From Neospora caninum Liverpool (taxonomy: Eukaryota > Apicomplexa > Conoidasida > Eucoccidiorida > Sarcocystidae), in contig NC_018390.1 of NCBI RefSeq assembly GCF_000208865.1, positions 4,544,270-4,608,269 of the forward strand: DNA of 64,000 nucleotides, in the 5' to 3' direction. The notes beneath the pieces were generated by a model. That model was not told the DNA's origin and did no database searches. It saw nothing but the letters and a program-made list of their open reading frames with translations. The position numbers were made by a program, and so were the translations under genes. Shown here piece after piece: positions 38,898-51,147 of the stretch. The stretch's first letter is position 1, and each line of letters starts with the position of its first letter.

Positions 38898-41800
38898 CAG
38901 TGTGTGTGTGTGAGTAGGAATAGGAGTGCAGGGGTGGAGACGAGAGGGCGTGTAATAGCATGCGTGGCTTGGGTGCTTTGTCGATAGCGGTTGGATTTTT
39001 CAAGATGTAGGGCGCGTGTCGATCTTCTGCAGAAGCGAGTGCATGCGCTGGCGTTAAACCTTTCGTCAGAGAAGTAGCAGGGAAGTCCGGATGTTCTGCA
39101 TGTCCCACCTGCTTCTTTCGATTTCCGCAATCTGTTTTAGTTCTCTTAGGCTCTGCCAAAGCCCGAGGACTGTTTCTCGGTAAAGACGCTCACACTGTTG
39201 TGGATGGCCTTCCATTTACTCCTGCACCAAGTGCTAGCAACTTCCAGGCGCGTTGCATTCGTGCTTTGTGAGTTGGGGGAGGGACTTTTGTCTCTCCGTG
39301 GGTTTGGGCCGTTCGTGTGGGAGTCCCCGACAGCCCCGCTTCCCGAAGCATCTGTTAGAGCATGCGCAGATGTCCTGTGCTCTTTTGATTTCCATAAACG
39401 GAGTTACACATTAGATTATCTTCGCTGTGTCGAGAGGTTTCTGCCGGAGAGGGAGGGGTCAGAGGACGTCTCGGTGTTGGGCGGCGCAAAGAAAGCGCGC
39501 TTTGAGAGAAGGCGAGCTCAGATGCGTCTTTTGCGAACTCCGTTTCTTTTGCCGCAGCTACCCGAGTGACTACCAGGAGGAGTTTATTCGAGATCTGTTC
39601 TACGCAGCAAACGTGTTCAACTCGCCGCTGCCTTTCCGGCCCAAGTGAGTCTGCGCGCACAGAGCCGCGAAGGGAAGGTAACGGGAACGGCGACCGCAGG
39701 GAGGAGGGCGAAAATTGTCGCATCGAGCGAACGCAAGCAGAAAAAGAGGCAAGCGGCTGACTCGGGAGCGAACGCATGCGCAGGCGAAGAGGGGAGAGCC
39801 AGCCGTGGTGTTGAGTGTATGGGGACGCAGGGAGGGGAGAGGGATGCATAGGTATAAAGATTAACCTAATACGAGCAGGATATTGAAATCCAACACTTTT
39901 AGCTGTCTTAAGCAGCCCAGTGGGGTCGCAGACGAGAGGAAAAGAGAAGAGGAAGAGGAAACGTATGGAGGAAAGGGCGCGCGCGAAACGCGGAAAACAG
40001 ATGAAAGGAGAGATGCTTTGCGCATCCGGTTTTCAGGCTTCCTCTCGAAGAAGAACAGACCGCGAATGAGACTGCAGAGTGCCGCATCATTGGGTTAACC
40101 CTCGTAAGCTTTGCTCTTTAAAGTGGAGCTGCCTTGCCGATACCCTGTCGCTTTCCGTTATACCTTTCTCCATGCTCGTAGCTTCTCTCGCCTCGCGTTT
40201 TTCAGCCTCCCTGCAATTTTCCACTTACGGCGTTTTCTCGCTCATCTGCGCCCTTGGTCTCTCCCGTTTTCACGCGTTTGGAACCCCGCGGTAATTCCTT
40301 TCTGCGCGGTCTTCTTGAGACTCTCTCCCATTTGATTCTCACCGTTTTCTTCCCGCTGGCTGCGTGTCCCTGACATTTGGGCATCGCCTTGTGTCTGACC
40401 CGTTGGATGTCAGTCTCTATCTTGTGCATGTCTTCCCTTCTTCTCGTGCTGCCTGCGGTCCGTCGACGCTTTCCGCCCCGTCCCTGTGGCTGGTGTCTGT
40501 CTCGTCTCGTCGGCTTCTCTCCGATCCGGTGCGCTGCTTCCTAAATGCTCTGCATGCGCGCGTTCCTCTCTCCTCCCTTATTTTCTCCCTTCGTCGTTTC
40601 TCCGTGCTTCTCCCTGCCTGTCTGTTTCCCTCCTTTCCCTTCCACTTCCCGAAAATCGCCCCGTTGTCTTCCCCGTTGTGTGTTCCTTGCGCCTGATTAG
40701 GAGACGCGTCCCGACTTCATTAACCGTTTCGAAATCCGCAAGCTGCGGCGGTTCGGGTGTACTCGCGTTCAGCTCGGCCTCCAGCACGTGGAGAACGAAG
40801 TCTTGCAATACATCAATCGAGGCTGTGAACGCCACGACGCCGTCAAGGCCATTCGCCTCCTCAAAGACTCGGGCTACAAAGTCGACATCCACATCATGCC
40901 CGACCTCCCAAGCAGCACTGCGGAGCGAGATCTGCGCATGTTCTTCTACCTGCTCGGCTCCTCGGACCTCCAGGCTGACCAGTGGAAGTTGTATCCCTGT
41001 GAAGTCACGCCTTTCTCAGAGATCGAGGTGGGCAGAACGCGAAAAAAGAGTCTCCCGTGAACGCTCGTCTTCTTCGTGCAGGGTGCGTCGAGGTGCGGAC
41101 GCATGCGTGCAGGCATGCATTCGGTTCGCGACATCCTTTGTTAGCACGCGCGTGTGTATCGAGAAAGGCCTTTTTCGCGTTTCCCGGCGTAGGTCGCGAG
41201 CCGCCTATACATGCCCAGGAGGCACACTGCCTCTTCTCCCTCTGTGTGTCGTTTTGTTCGCGTCCTCGGCTGCATTTGCATCTCTGTGTCTTCTCGCTTT
41301 CCTGCGCTGGATCTGGTCAGCGATGGTACAGCGAAGGAAGCTTCGTTCCGTACGCGGAGAAGGACGGAGGCCGCGAACTGGTGGACCTGCTGCTTCGCGT
41401 GAAGGCGGCAGTCCACCCGTGGATTCGTCTGAACCGCGTTGTTCGCGACATTCCCAACCAGTCGATTATTGCTGGAAACAACATCACGAATCTCAGGTAA
41501 GGCCCAGTGGCAACAGAAAGACAAGGCAGTGGGGGGCCATGCAGCCTTTCTCGGGTCCGTTGATGTGCACGCAACCCCGTCGGGCATGTCCCGTGCATGT
41601 TGCAGCTACACCGTACGAGAAGGGAAGCCAGCTCACACCTCTGCGCCTCACCATGTCGCCTTTTAAACGAGGCAGGTTTGCGTTGCATTTGGAGGCGTGC
41701 GCGGCTCCACTTCCCGAAGGCTCTTCGCTGCTGTGCTCTCTCTTGCAAACAGGCAATTGCTTACGCTGGAGCTGGAGAAGCGGGGCTTGACTTGCAAGTG

Positions 41801-44681
41801 CATTCGTTGCCGCGAAGTGAAGGATATGCCGATTGATGTTCAGTAAGCCGTCGGGGTAAACCGCAGCTGGGGAAAGCCACAGAGGCAAACATCGGGCGCT
41901 GGTCTCATGTCTCACGCGCTGCGGGTCGTCCTTTCCTGTCAGCTGTTTGCCTGGCTCTGCGATCTTCGTTCTCGGGTTTCTCCCTTTCTCTCATGTATAC
42001 TCTCCCCTCCTGTCTCGCCCTCGTCGCTGCTTATCATCATCTCGGCATCGTCTCCTCATGTGCAGAGCGGCGGCGCTAGTTCTCGTCTCAATCAGCCGCC
42101 GTTTCCCTCCCCATTTTTACGTGACGACCGGTGCGCGGACTCCCGACTGGATAGTTTTGCATGCATGTGCACCTTGTCGCTCCTCGAAAAAGTCAGGCTC
42201 CTGCTTTCACATGCAAGTGTATGTAGATGTTTATCTAGATATGCTTATTACGTCTGTTCAAAAGCAGGCATGTGCACAGACGTACCTTAGTTTATGCAGG
42301 TCGACGTGTGCCTACTCCATATCGTGCTGTGTACAGACCCTGTGGTGCTCTGGCCTGTATGGGCGCTGGCTCACACACGCATCTCGCAGTGGCGCCGTCT
42401 TTGCGTTTCTCTGTTCAGCGAGAAGGCCGTGTTGAAGGTTCGTGAATATCCGAGCAATGGCGGCCAGGAATTGTTTTTGAGTTTCGAGACAGAGGACGAA
42501 GCGATCATTTTCGGATTTCTCCGTCTTCGTCTCCGCTGGGAGGATCAACCGCGAAACAAGAAAGATGTGCCGTTCGCCTGCCTGGACGGCGCGGCGCTTC
42601 TGCGCGAGCTCCACGTCTACGGTGAGAAGAGAAAGCAAGGGCGGTGCATGCGCGCCCCGTGTTCGCCAAAACCAACGAACGGGTTTCCATGCGACGCCGG
42701 CATCCGATGTCCAAGAAACCGTAGAAAAGACACCTCTCGGTCAAGAAACAAGATTCGTTTGTCTGGAGGGAGTCATCGAGAAACGCACAAACAATTGCAC
42801 ACGCATGTGCACAAACGTGTGCACGTCTAATTGCGCACGCCGCGGCTGAGCACAGACGGGCGTGTGTGTGTCTGCGTGTGTGTGTGTGTCTGCGTGTGTC
42901 TGTGTCTGTGTGTGTCTGTGTCTGTGTGTGTTTGTGTCTACAAAGGGAGAAGCAGGGGATGAGCGTCTTTCTTCTCGTGTCAAAACTGGAAAGAAACACC
43001 GTTGTTCACGCGTGTCTCTCGCCGACTGTGTGCACTGTGTCAGGGAGGCCGGCTGGTGCTTGTGCTTCCTTATCTGAAGGAGGGACGACTGTGCATCTGT
43101 GGTGAGCGCAAGAACTCTCTGCCTCCGCTGTGTCCTCGCGGTGGAAAATGTTGCCGGCTGCTTTCGTCTCTTCCCGGCTCAGGCTCTCTCGTGGCCCACG
43201 GCGAAGACAAGATCAAGGACGACTGTCGACCGCAGCACGCGGGCTTGGGACGCCGCCTCATGCAGGCGGCAGAAATCCTCGCGATGAGTCGAGGTGAGAG
43301 ACTGCGAACTTTTCCTGCGTCTCCTTTCTTCAGCGGGGGGAGACTCTGCTTTTCTCCACTGTGAGATTCCGACGGGGACACGCCGCTCTCGCGTAGGCGC
43401 CGGAAACCCCGGATTGAGTGGTGGAACGGGGAGAGAGGCAGTCTGAGGCAAACTGCAGTCAGTCAGCCTATGTCGAAAGGAGGAAGACACAGTCGAGGAA
43501 GAGTGTCTGCGGCGTTTCTCTCGCTTTCCAGGCTTCGTCGTTTGGAAGCGCGTCAGACGGTGCATGCACGGTTTTTCGGCACGAGGCCGCGAGTTACGTC
43601 GCGCGAAACCACGTCGTTGTGGATGCATACAGGCGACAAGGGCAACCGGGGGCGAGTAGATCGGTTCGTCCAGAGTGGTGAACTGTGTAAACACTGTGTG
43701 GCGGTTTTCTCGCAAACGCATGCGATCGCGCGGGTCTCAGGGGTCGGAGCGGGGAGTTTCTCTTAGGGTTTTCCGAGAAAAACGCCGGCGTGTGCGTGCT
43801 TCCCTCCCTCAGGTTTCTTCCGGATGGCCGTCATTGCAGGTGTGGGAACTCGCGAGTACTACCGCAAGAACGGGTATGAACTGAGAGAGACGTACATGGT
43901 GAAGGACTTGGCGCCGCCGCCGGAGGGCGACTTTTCCCTTCTCGGTATGCCCCTGCCTCCCACGATCACTGTGCTGCAGGTTCCTCTCCTCTCTGCAAGC
44001 GAGCTCTTGGTTGTTCCTCTGCCGGAGCCCGAAGAGCGCCAGCGGCCTAAGGACGCAGGCCGGCAGGCAAAAGACGCGAATCGACGAAGAGAATCTCCCG
44101 CGGCCGGCGCCGCTTCCGCTGAGCGCGGGGACGCGAAACAGGGAAAGAAAACGCGGACGGAGCGGGGCAACCATGGCACGGCGCAGGATGGCGAGCAAGA
44201 AAGACGGAACCGGTGCGGTGCTGGCGAAGCCGCTGCGGCCTGCGTGCGAGATCTGGTGAAGACCTTGCGAGACGGTTGCCAGAAAACGCGCTCTGAAGTC
44301 GTCGATGTGGAGAAAGCTGTCCAAGACATCCGAAAGGCGGCGCGACGCGAAACACAGGAAAACGCTGTGGCAGCCGGCCCCAGGTCGACGACGTACGTCG
44401 ATCCCGACACCTTTGGCGAGTTCGCGACCGTGCTGTATCCCCAGGCGCGCTTGCGAGTTGAGCGCCATCTGAATCTTGAGATGGAACAGAAGAGAAGCAT
44501 TTCGCAAATCCGAAAGGCGCTGGCGAACTCTCTGCATGCAGTGTCCGAGTGGTGGGCGGGCACTTGCGAGCTCTGGAAACCGTCTTCGCTGGCGATGGCT
44601 CTCGGTCTTGGGCTCGTCGGTCTGGGAACTGCAGCCGGCGTTACGCTGATTGTGTCAAGAGCTGTGCGGAGGCGTGTGTAG
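37746..44681 (+). CDS. ELP3: Elongator protein 3 homologue, tail-anchored
   Basis: Nine exons (37746-38740, 39558-39644, 40037-40103, 40701-41027, 41321-41496, 41753-41842, 42419-42621, 43183-43293, 43813-44681) encode 974 aa with all phases consistent. It has a radical SAM domain with C266-x3-C270-x2-C273 for the 4Fe-4S cluster (CPHNCHYC). After it come ETRPDF, the long core (HIMPDLPSS), the Cys-containing KCIRCREV segment and a GNAT domain with the acetyl-CoA loop Q666-H-A-G-L-G671 and VIAGVGTREYYRKNGY. Elsewhere Elp3 modifies wobble uridine in tRNA as the catalytic Elongator subunit. After the GNAT domain an extra ~240 residues end in a membrane segment (about 945-966, LAMALGLGLVGLGTAAG...) and RAVRRRV. 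Toxoplasma Elp3 is known to use such a C-terminal anchor to reach the mitochondrial outer membrane. Residues about 170-240 are a Ser/Ala-rich insert. An in-frame ATG at 37503 would add 81 residues. Confidence 0.96.
38856..38898. repeat. TA microsatellite in ELP3 intron 1
   Basis: (TA)n with a TACATA interruption, followed by a short GT run, about 115 bp after the first ELP3 exon. Confidence 0.9.
42861..42940. repeat. GT-rich simple repeat
   Basis: CGTGTGTGTGTCTG and GTGTCT units lie in ELP3 intron 7, preceded by several CACACGCATGTGCACA-like steps at 42795-42830. Confidence 0.85.
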
Positions 44682-45232
44682 TTCTGCCGAGGCGCCTGTC
44701 ATTTTGCCCAGGCGCGTGCAGTTTTGCCGAGACGCGAGCGAGGGAACATGTTATGTTTTTGCCCGGAATGCTTGGAATGTTTGCCACTAAGGATGCGGCC
44801 AATCGCGCACAAACGGTGTCGACACACGGAATGTTCTGGGGAACAGAACTGCAACGCTGCGGGCCTCTCGGGCAGGAATTCCCGAGCCGAAAACGCTGTA
44901 GAACGCTATATATGTATATATCTGCATATCTATTCTTGCAGTTAGACCGTCTGCTTCGAATAGCAACTTCTGTTCTGCAGAGTTGTAGAGTGTGTCGGTA
45001 GTCGTAATGCAACTCTGTTGGAGCAAAGCACTCGCCAGTGTGTAGGTTTACATCCAAATGCATGCCTAGACGTCATCGACGTGCACCGAGGACTCCCTTA
45101 TAATCTTCGATATTGGTGAAGGAGACTCCTTAACAGCACGGAGGGTCATCAACCGGAGAGTTACTGGGTTTTTCTCCCAGGGTTTTCGCCAAGGAGGGGA
45201 GGTCTGATCGACAGAATTCTGTTCTATTTTTC

Positions 45233-45793
45233 TGACACAGAAACACGTGGCCTTCTACTTGTCACAGGATAACCGAAGGACGAGCAACTGACGCTGGAGC
45301 ACCGAGTCCCCGTGCACGGCTCGACGGTGGCGTCGCGTAGTCGTGTTCCAGTTAAGAATCAGAAATCCTCTGCAACCGGGCATCTCCAAGTCTGACGCGT
45401 TNNNNNNNNNNNNNNNNNNNNNNNNNNNNNNNNNNNNNNNNNNNNNNNNNNNNNNNNNNNNNNNNNNNNNNNNNNNNNNNNNNNNNNNNNNNNNNNNNNN
45501 NCGGAAGCGCCTCAGCGATGGCGTACACGTGCTGAACAACGGACCCGCATTAGGTGAAAGAGCTACGACAGCTACATGTTGTGACAGAAACTACCGTACG
45601 CCAATGACACCAAATCAGGATGAAAACGCGTCAGACTTGGAGATGCCCGGTTGCAGAGGATTTCCGATTCTTAACTGGAACACGACTACGCGACGCCACC
45701 GTCGAGCCGTGCACGGGGACTCGGTGCTCCAGCGTCAGTTGCTCGTCCTTCGGTTATCCTGTGACAAGTAGAAGGCCACGTGTTTCTGTGTCA
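45233..45793. repeat. Inverted repeat with 169-bp arms around an assembly gap
   Basis: The left arm (45233-45401) is the reverse complement of the right arm (45625-45793), with at least one mismatch (A versus G in AAGAATCRGAAATCC). The 223-bp spacer contains the 100-N gap and 123 bp of sequence (45502-45624). The left arm runs straight into the Ns, so its true inner end is unknown. The arms do not encode a recognisable protein. Confidence 0.9.
45402..45501. other. Assembly gap (100 N)
   Basis: Exactly 100 N characters in the spacer of an inverted repeat, a structure that commonly breaks assemblies. Confidence 0.98.
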
Positions 45794-46286
45794 CACGAAG
45801 GTAAGGCCATCTGCTACCTGGAGTGGAGAGAAGTGCAAGAAAATGGAGACGAGGTGCTCTGACCCCCACCTGACGCTCTCGAGATGTGCAGTGTGGAGAA
45901 TCGCGCGATGTGTCTGTACGATTCGAAAAATGGCCTTTGCATAAGTCCATGCGAATGCGACGCTGCGCGACGAAGGGTGTCTCAGAGGTCAACTGTAAAA
46001 TGACAACAGTGCCGCTCCGCGAAAGCCAACTGGCCACGGAATCGTCCCCGGGGGTCTCGAGTCCCTCTGGCCTGTCCGCGTTACACGGCAGGAGCCGGCC
46101 ACCTATATATATATATATATACAGTTTCGGGCTGTATAGATGTGTGCATGTGATATCTCCATTCCAGAAAATGAGTGAGGTTGGGAAAAGGGGTTTCTCC
46201 CAGGGTCCGTTGCGGCCTCGTCGTGTGGGTGTTGTTCTTACCAAGACGAGAAGTCGCTGGGCGCGGAACAAAAAAGGCGAAACATG

Positions 46287-46298
46287 CGCATGCATGCG
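46287..46298. promoter_or_regulatory. Overlapping TRP-2-type motifs upstream of the PDCD2-like gene
   Basis: The palindrome CGCATGCATGCG contains the TRP-2 consensus (T/C)GCATGC(G/A) on both strands, 367 bp before the ATG. TRP-2 was described as a motif of Toxoplasma ribosomal protein promoters. TGCATGC is also common in coccidian DNA in general, so function is inferred. Confidence 0.4.
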
Positions 46299-46664
46299 TT
46301 CTACTGAAGCATGCGTCATTGAACAGGGCGCGTCCGTTGCAACCGCATTGGCAAGGAAGAAAGGAAAAAAACAAATTACAATGTTTGCACAAGAACTTCA
46401 CTCCCGGCTTGGACATTCGAAAGGGTATGTGAATGCATGAGGTATTTCTTCAAGCAACGCCGGGAAGGCTTCTCTTCGGGTGTCCCGTTTCAGGTTATTC
46501 TGCGTGATTTTTTTGACAACCCTCTCACATGCACGAGAGACTCACAGTGGAAGTAGCGAGCAGCCGCTTCACGCCATCACTGCTTTTCTCGGTTTCTGTT
46601 TGGAAACGTGTTGTCGGTAGCCGTTTTCCAACCAAAACAACGTTTCCCGCCGTTGTGCAGAAAA

Positions 46665-49600
46665 ATGGGAACCAATAGCGTGCCGGCCACCTTCCTTGGC
46701 TTTTTGGGCGATCGGGTGCCTCCAGGCGACACAACCGAGGCTTGGGAAATCAGCCAGCTCGGCGGAAAACCAGTAAGGCTTCTGGCGCGCCTCCATTCGT
46801 TTTAGTTCAACTCGAAAATGGAAACCAGAAAGATCCTCCCCACTCCAGCGTTTAGCAAGAGACATAATTCGAACGGCCTCAGCGACCGCGGTGGTCCAAC
46901 CAGGCGGATAGGTTTGACGAGTCGGCCCCTTCTCCTGTGGCGTGCTCCGTGTTCTGTTGGAGCAAGCAGTGGTTTCGGATGGCCCACAAACACTTAACTC
47001 TGGTGCTTCGAACTGCCTCAGAAGAGTGGACAGAGAGACTTTCTTGGCGGCTGCACACGCAGTGTCTCTGTTCCTCTCGGTGGATGATTCCTATGCGAAA
47101 CGAACGAAAAAGGTGGGATATCTCTGAGCTCGTCTCCTCAGCTTGGGGACAGGATTCCCGACATCGGAAGTGGAAAATAGGACGACGCTCCATTTACGCT
47201 ACCGGTCGTCGGACCGTACTCACGCCGTGCTATTTCCTCTGCAGTTGAGGTAGTAGCTAATGTTTGGACGGGCACTACGACTCGCGTATAGACACTCCGC
47301 CAACAAACCTGCAACTGGGCAGGGCGCCAGGCGAGACTGGCGTTCGTCCGGCACTTTTGCTGTCGTTCGTGCATCTTCTGGGGAACAGAAGAAGCCTGTC
47401 GTGGGTGCGTTTCTCCTTTTTCGGGTTTTCCGCAGCGGTGGTTAACAGCAGAAGCCCCTGATGGAGCACCCTTCAAATGCAGGGGATGTGGAGCAGAGCT
47501 CGATCTCGTATGCCAACTGTAAGTTGCTGCTGCGGGGAGGAAACGCGGAGAGCGCAGAGCCAGAGACGTCTCGCGTGCTCGGATCGCCCTCTCTCGGAAC
47601 CGTGATGGACGTTTTCACCAGCTGCTCTTCTCTCGTCGCGCTAAGAAGCCCGTGTGCCTCCGCCTTGACTCGTGTGCGCTGGCGGGGGACGCGGACTGGC
47701 TAGAGGGAAGGAGCGACTTGCTGTCTGGGGCCTTCACCTGGTGCGTTGTGGGGACTCGATCTGGTCGGTGGTTCCAGCGTCTTTTTTGAAAAGCAGAAAG
47801 TCAAAATGTGGTGCTATGTGTTCTCAGGTCCACACCCTATTCCTCGAACTGGCGTTCACTGTATCTCTTCGGCTGCCACAGAAGGAGCGGATGCTCCCTC
47901 GACGCGTCGAATTGGGTGGCCCTGCGTGGTGTCGTAGCGCCCCGGTCTGTGCCGCGCTCATCAGGTTCAACCCATCCTGGAGGTGGAGCGGAGTCGCCCG
48001 GCAAAGTGGAAAAAGATTGTGGGAGAAAGACAGATATCCGAGAACCAGCTGGAGCGGGCTGTGGCGAGGCAGCTGCGTCGCCTCGCTGCGTGTCCATATT
48101 TGACCCCCCGTCAGAGACTGGAAAGGAGAGCACGACCCGACAGAAGGCGTCGGATGATTTCTGTCTTTCAAGCGACGATTGGCTGGACGCTGCCTTCTCA
48201 GAATCCAGCAACTGGGCAAACAGCTGCAGCAGTGGAACGCCACAGGATGGACGCCGGGACCACGGGAAGTTGGTTGTGGAAGGATGCGACGTCGGAGACT
48301 GCTCCGGAAAGGACAAACGAGCAAGTGTCATCCTTGCCGGAAGAGAACATGAGAGTTCTCAGATTGATCCGCCTGCCGCTGGCGATGCCCATGCGTCACC
48401 GAGTCAGCTACGCAGCGGGGACGGCACGATCAGTACTCACAATCTCTCCGTGAATACAGTGGATTCGGCCGCAGTAGTGGCATCCTCAGACGTGAGTGGA
48501 AAGAGTGCTGACAACACCAAGGACAACCAAGGGTCATGCGAAGATGGGACCAGCCGTCCTGTCTCCGGGAATGAAGGCGCGCCTCTGCTGCCGGCATTTT
48601 TCATTGAAGTGGACGAAGAGCCCGTGGAGGAATCAGCTGCCCAGAAACGACTAGGTTAGTTCTGACGAGAGACTTGCCCAGCCGCCTCTGCGCTTCCACC
48701 AGCTCGCACTTGCCGGCTTCGCCGCCCTTCCGAACAGTTGCGAAGAGCAACCGGCAGATGGTGCTGTGCATCCAGTGGTAGGCGATTTGTCATCTTACCT
48801 TTCTCATTTTTCCTGTCCACTTTCTGCAGACAAACGCGCCCGCGAGTTGTGGAGTGACTATCAGCGCAGGTATGAAAGGGCCACAGGGTGCCAAGATGAC
48901 GTGGAAAGCTCCTGGTTCTGCCGAAGGTCCACGCGGTGTTGTGCGTCGTGTTTCTGTTTGGCAGGGACGACGATAATAGTTTGGCGCAAGAAGACGAAGC
49001 AGATCGAGCCTTTTTTGGGTGAGTGACAGATCTTCCGTTCCCCTGCAGTTAGTCAGGCCGACAAAAGAAGCGGCGAGTCATGCCCAGACACCAGATTGTT
49101 TTCGCTGTAGCTGGTAGCTAGGTGTCTATAAGTGATCATAGCGCCTCCAAGGGTGTGTCTGTGCTATCAAGGTTTCGCTGCTCAAGGCATGAAGAATCAT
49201 GGAACAGTTGTCCTCTCTCTGCCAGGGAGCCTCCAGTTCAGGCGTTTGCATGACATGTTTCCGGATTGTTGCAGCGGCGGAGCATTTCAGAATGAGGAGT
49301 ACGAGGCCTCCGAGGACAAGGTATGAACAACACGCTTCCAAGTTCGCATGCAGCCACAATGAATGAACATTTCTCCCCAGCTAGACTCGACAGCCTTGTT
49401 TTACCTGTTGCGCGCAGGTTCTCGAGGCCTTTCAACGTCGACTGAGCAGAAATCCACAGCAGATCATCCGCTACAGCTTCGGCGGCAAGCCGTTGTGGAT
49501 ACGCAAGACCTCCGATGACATTGCTATGGGGGAGCCGTCCAGATGTGAACAGTGTGGAGCAAGAAGGGTGTTTGAAATGCAGCTCATGCCTACTCTCATC

Positions 49601-49951
49601 CACACAGTTAAACAAAGGTTAGTAATTCGTTTCCATTGATAGTTCTTCATCGAGAAGGAAAAAAACTACTTGAGAAAAACGCAGTTTTTGCCTGGATTTC
49701 TCTTGGGTGCTGCAGGTGCCCGGGAATTGATAATACGCTTCTCAAGAACGGCGTTAGCCCGAACTGGGGTACTGTTGTTATTTTCACTTGTAAGTTTTAT
49801 GGCACCTAGGAAATGGGAAGCTATGACTGTTCAGCAGTGGAGGGGCTGATGGCTTTTCGCTGGCAACGTTATGCTACCTGCAGGCTCAGAAGATTGTGTA
49901 CGAGACCGTCCGTACCAGAGAGAGTTCCTGGTAGTGCAAGAGGGAATATGA
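46665..49951 (+). CDS. PDCD2/Tsr4-like protein (likely uS5 chaperone)
   Basis: Nine exons (46665-46772, 47436-47518, 47828-48654, 48830-48869, 48965-49018, 49275-49320, 49418-49617, 49716-49789, 49884-49951) encode 499 aa; all eight junctions agree in phase. The N-terminus has the family opening (FLGFLGDRV ... WEISQLGGKPRWL). The paired Cys segment FKCRGCGAELDLVCQL follows, then SLYLFGCHRRSGC...NWVALRG (residues about 45-110). The C-terminal PDCD2 domain (about 388-498) has FQRRLSRNPQQIIRYSFGGK, PSRCEQCGARRVFEMQLMP and NWGTVVIFTCSEDC. Between them lie about 220 low-complexity residues, mostly in exon 3, ending in an acidic FFIEVDEEP stretch. Yeast Tsr4 and human PDCD2 bind nascent ribosomal protein uS5/RPS2 and deliver it for 40S assembly. 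The RPS2 gene is downstream on the same strand. Confidence 0.92.
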
Positions 49952-50233
49952 ACTTCGGAGAGAACGTAAGAGAATCATCGGATGCCTTTACGATGCATTT
50001 GTGCGTATTATGTTACACACGACGAGAACCCTGTTTTCTATAACGAGCCTGTGGTAGTGCCAGTAACTTCTTTTGTATGCAGCTGCTGTGTATTCTCGTG
50101 GCTTTTGGTTCCGAGGGAACCATAATGGTTCTTCTGTGCCAAGTCGCGCGTTCTTGCCAAAACAGTGAACGCAGTGAAGCCGAAAGCTGGCAACTGTCTG
50201 ATAATGTCTCGCCGCCTCTGTATTTGTTTACTT

Positions 50234-51147
50234 TTATTTCTCTTCAAAGCAAAAAACAGTTCTGTCAATAACACGTTGTCTTGCCACCATCAGCATTGCA
50301 TCTGCTTGTTCCACTCTGGTAGAGGTAGCTTGCAATTGTTGGTAGTGAATTATCAGGCATATTTCCACGGCGCCAAGATAGACAGCAGCATACAGGAGTA
50401 CTAGGTATGACCATCGCTCTGGTTCCACCAAGTTCACCTCACCATGCCCGATTGGATAAGGTGTGACCTCCAAAAATATGTCACGTATTGTCAGTCGTCG
50501 CGCGGTGTTCGCCAAAAGTGACTTCCGCCTGAAACCCCCCGGGGATTCATTACAACAATGGTAGCCAGGGTAAACAACTTACTGTTTCGCACGGGTCCAT
50601 GACTGTGGCGCCGCCGGCCTGACATGGTCGGGCAACTTGTTAAGCACGAAATGTCCAGCGCTCCTGCCTCTCAGCCACTGAGGCACACTGAGTGTTTCTG
50701 GGAATGAGGTGAAATAGTGAGGAGGGCAGGCGGCAGGATCGGCCCACACCACACTACTCGGGCATTCGACCGACACATAGTAGGCGGTGGTTGTCCCTAC
50801 GCCTGTGTTAAAACGAACATAGTTGTCTACAATTTCAGATCGTTGTGTTACGAATTCTGCTTACCACGTAAAATATTGATACCCTGGCGCACAGGTTGTC
50901 CCCACGAACAGCCGAATCGACAGGGTTCGTCAGGACAGCCATTTTCTGCCCAATAAAGGAGGTGACACTGGGCGAAAATATCTTGGGAGAGGCCTTGGGC
51001 CTCCAGGGTAAAGAAAACGAAGTCTGCGGGTGCGTTTGATTCCTTGAATTGACGTGCTCTAGCAAAGGCAGCGCACCCATTTAAGTGTGACTGCATATAT
51101 ATGATTGCAGCGAAACACATTAAAAACGAGGCATGGAGAGCCGCCAT
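50234..51147 (-). CDS. Predicted type I membrane protein, unknown function
   Basis: Three exons (51147-50865, 50802-50583, 50528-50234) encode 265 aa, with both junctions in phase and short introns of 62 and 54 bp. The N-terminus (MAALHASFLMCFAAIIYMQS, cleavage probably after about residue 28) looks like a signal peptide. The lumenal part has about eight Cys residues in two clusters (CPDEPCRFGC; CPSSVV...AACPP), suggesting disulphides. A single membrane segment follows near residue 195 (WSYLVLLYAAVYLGAVEICL), then a hydrophilic helical tail. The shape suggests an ER or secretory-pathway component. I do not recognise the family. It converges on the PDCD2-like gene, with about 280 bp between stops. 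Confidence 0.7.

Larger units (their letters stand above)
44682..46664. other. Intergenic region with inverted repeat and gap
   Basis: Between the ELP3 stop and the PDCD2-like start. It opens with three near copies of GCCGAGGCGC/GTGCAGTTTTGCC-type sequence just after the ELP3 stop (44686-44732). It then holds the inverted repeat and gap described separately, a short TA run near 46105, and overlapping TGCATGC motifs at 46287-46298. No gene is seen. Confidence 0.6.

Noticed and set aside
42861..42940. GT-rich block considered as a CRISPR or telomere-like array
   Set aside because: It has no spacer-repeat structure and does not match an apicomplexan telomere unit; it is an ordinary GT microsatellite in an intron.
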